Assembly (NCBI GenBank): GCA_017527155.1
Contig: JAFXQI010000113.1
Span: 1 to 34,661 of the forward strand
Direction: 5' to 3'
DNA length: 34,661 bases
Source: Kiritimatiellia bacterium
GTDB lineage: Bacteria; Verrucomicrobiota; Kiritimatiellia; CAIQIC01; Lenti-01
Shown: positions 33,972 to 34,661 of the stretch, in pieces
How positions within the stretch are numbered: position 1 is the first letter of the stretch
How the letters are laid out: the number at the start of each line of letters is the position of its first letter
Notes under the pieces: generated by a model
Database searches by the model: none
What the model was told of the DNA's origin: nothing
The model's input: the letters and a program-made list of their open reading frames with translations, nothing else
Made by a program: the position numbers and the translations under genes

Positions 33972-34005
33972 GCGCGCGCGGAATCCACCGCGCGCGCTTC
34001 GTTTT
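33972..34005 (+). terminator. Intrinsic terminator of rpmI-rplT
   Basis: A perfect 10-bp stem, GCGCGCGCGG (33972-33981) and CCGCGCGCGC (33988-33997), with the loop AATCCA, is followed by TTCGTTTT. Confidence 0.9.
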
Positions 34006-34015
34006 GCCGGGCCGG

Positions 34016-34107
34016 GCCGCAACGGAGGCAGCATGCCGGATTCCCGGCAATCCCGTTCGGGCCCGGAGAAGCACCGGGGAACACAACCGGCCCCGGTCCG
34101 TTGCGGC
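34016..34107. ncRNA. Candidate structured RNA after the rplT terminator
   Basis: GCCGCAACGGA (34016-34026) and TCCGTTGCGGC (34097-34107) form a perfect 11-bp closing helix. Inside are a 6-bp hairpin TGCCGG-ATTC-CCGGCA (34034-34049) and two mutually exclusive stems: CCCGG/CCGGG (62-66 with 74-78 of the 34000s) or CCGGGG/CCCCGG (74-79 with 91-96). No gene overlaps it. The multi-branched shape could be a small RNA or a DNA palindrome. No known family is recognised, and the strand is undetermined. The 34108-34207 stretch after it holds nothing I can name. Confidence 0.3.
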
Positions 34108-34417
34108 AGCCGGACGGGCCAAGCGGCGTCCGCCCGGCGCGGTCCCGGAGATGCCCCTCCGCCCGCACGGACCGGAAAACGAACCGGATGGAAAATCGAA
34201 TAACTTCGGATGTTGCCGGGCGAGCAAAAGTGGAAGGGTTCGGGCGAGCAAAAGTGGAAGATTTCTGAAGGGATTGTTGTTGGGGTGGAATGAGTTGCGC
34301 AGAATGGAGTCCAGTTTTGCTCGCCCGGGGAGGTGAAAGGGGGAGAAGGTTGGCCGGAGGGGGAGTCAAGGGGGGACGCGTGTGGGGGGCTGGGGGCTGG
34401 GGGCTGGGGGGGCGGGG

Positions 34418-34496
34418 GGGGAGGGGCGGCAGGGCCGGGAGGGAGGGCGAGGCGCGTAGCGCCGAGACCGACCGAGCGGCCCTGCCGCCCCTCCCC
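34418..34496. repeat. Large GC-rich inverted repeat upstream of the helix-turn-helix gene
   Basis: Perfect 19-bp arms GGGGAGGGGCGGCAGGGCC (34418-34436) and GGCCCTGCCGCCCCTCCCC (34478-34496) enclose 41 bases. The enclosed part has its own small stem GGCGC-GTA-GCGCC (34451-34463). There is no T-run. It may be a REP-like element, or a transcription barrier protecting the next gene. Confidence 0.9.
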
Positions 34497-34518
34497 GGAA
34501 TCTGCGATTCTCCCCCCC

Positions 34519-34661
34519 ATGAAAAGCCAACTCATGAAGCGCCTCGGCCCCGAGGCGACCGAACGCATCATCCGCCGTTTCCACAACGGCAGCCTGCCCT
34601 TGTCCGAAGCACGACGACTGCTCGGCGTCGGCAAATCCCAAGTCTACAACCTGCGCACCCA
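34519..34661 (+). CDS. Helix-turn-helix protein, probable transposase N-terminus (truncated by window)
   Basis: The first 47 codons of an open frame that continues past the window edge. It begins MKSQLMKRLGPEATERIIRR, then has a helix-turn-helix: LPLSEARRLLGVGKSQVYNL, where LGVGKSQVYNLR is the likely recognition helix. This style is common at the N-terminus of DDE transposases and resolvase-like proteins. No purine-rich ribosome binding site precedes ATG 34519 (the upstream bases are a C-run). ATG 34534 is an alternative. The upstream repeats support a mobile element, but the catalytic part is not visible. Confidence 0.5.
   Translation, partial: MKSQLMKRLGPEATERIIRRFHNGSLPLSEARRLLGVGKSQVYNLRT

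Larger units (their letters stand above)
34208..34661 (+). mobile_element. Possible left end of an insertion sequence (continues beyond window)
   Basis: A 20-mer CGGGCGAGCAAAAGTGGAAG occurs twice (34217-34236 and 34241-34260), 4 bp apart. Its first 13 bases recur inverted at 34315-34327 (TTTTGCTCGCCCG). Then come a G-rich heptamer repeat (CTGGGGG three times, 34390-34410), a large hairpin, and the start of a helix-turn-helix protein. Multiple short repeats ahead of a DNA-binding ORF are typical of transposon ends that carry several transposase sites. The right end is not in the window, so the element and its exact boundary are unproven. Confidence 0.4.

Overview
The window is a high-GC bacterial chromosome segment. 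A Ysc/Cds-type type III secretion operon, giant secreted glucan hydrolases carrying DxDGDGLPD-type calcium repeats, and a RhuM-family gene together suggest a PVC-superphylum bacterium, most likely a gut-type Kiritimatiellota, Lentisphaerota or Verrucomicrobiota. This is inference from gene content; no 16S gene is present.

Bases 1-15387 (minus strand) form one dense type III secretion (T3SS) operon. Read in the direction of transcription the order is: CesT-like chaperone, sctC, an AIM24-like gene, sctW, sycN-like, sctX, sctV, sctD, sctE, sctF, sctG, sctI, sctJ, sctY, sctK, sctL, a RhuM-family gene, sctN, sctO, and a proline-rich gene in the sctP position that runs off the window. Most junctions overlap by 1-13 bp or are a few bases apart. 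Together the genes encode the secretin ring, inner rings, export gate, needle and rod with their chaperones, gatekeeper, ATPase, stator, stalk and sorting-platform adaptor. SctQ and SctR-U are absent and presumably lie beyond base 1. The operon is dotted with tandem repeats whose unit is 8 bp: one between sctN and sctO, two inside sctK and one inside the AIM24-like gene. Because 8 is not a multiple of 3, a change of one unit would shift the frame.

Bases 15388-18510 (plus strand) hold a superoxide reductase and a WbuC-type cupin with a 4-bp overlap, a tRNA-Ser(CGA), and a membrane protein of the GT-C/TPR (TMTC-like) type. A good sigma-70-like promoter precedes the next gene.

Bases 18511-32076 (plus strand) hold two secreted alpha-glucan-active enzymes. 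The first, 3253 residues, joins an intact GH13 catalytic domain to a GH57-like domain about 2100 residues later. The second, about 1200 residues, is a branching-enzyme-like GH13 protein with starch-binding-like modules. A 75-bp hairpin lies between them. They look like a local system for extracellular starch or glycogen use.

Bases 32077-34661 hold a minus-strand orphan gene flanked by a 20-bp inverted repeat, then rpmI-rplT (ribosomal proteins L35 and L20) with their own promoter and a strong terminator. A possible structured RNA follows, then what looks like the left end of an insertion element: repeated 20-mers, a large hairpin, and the start of a helix-turn-helix protein cut off by the window.
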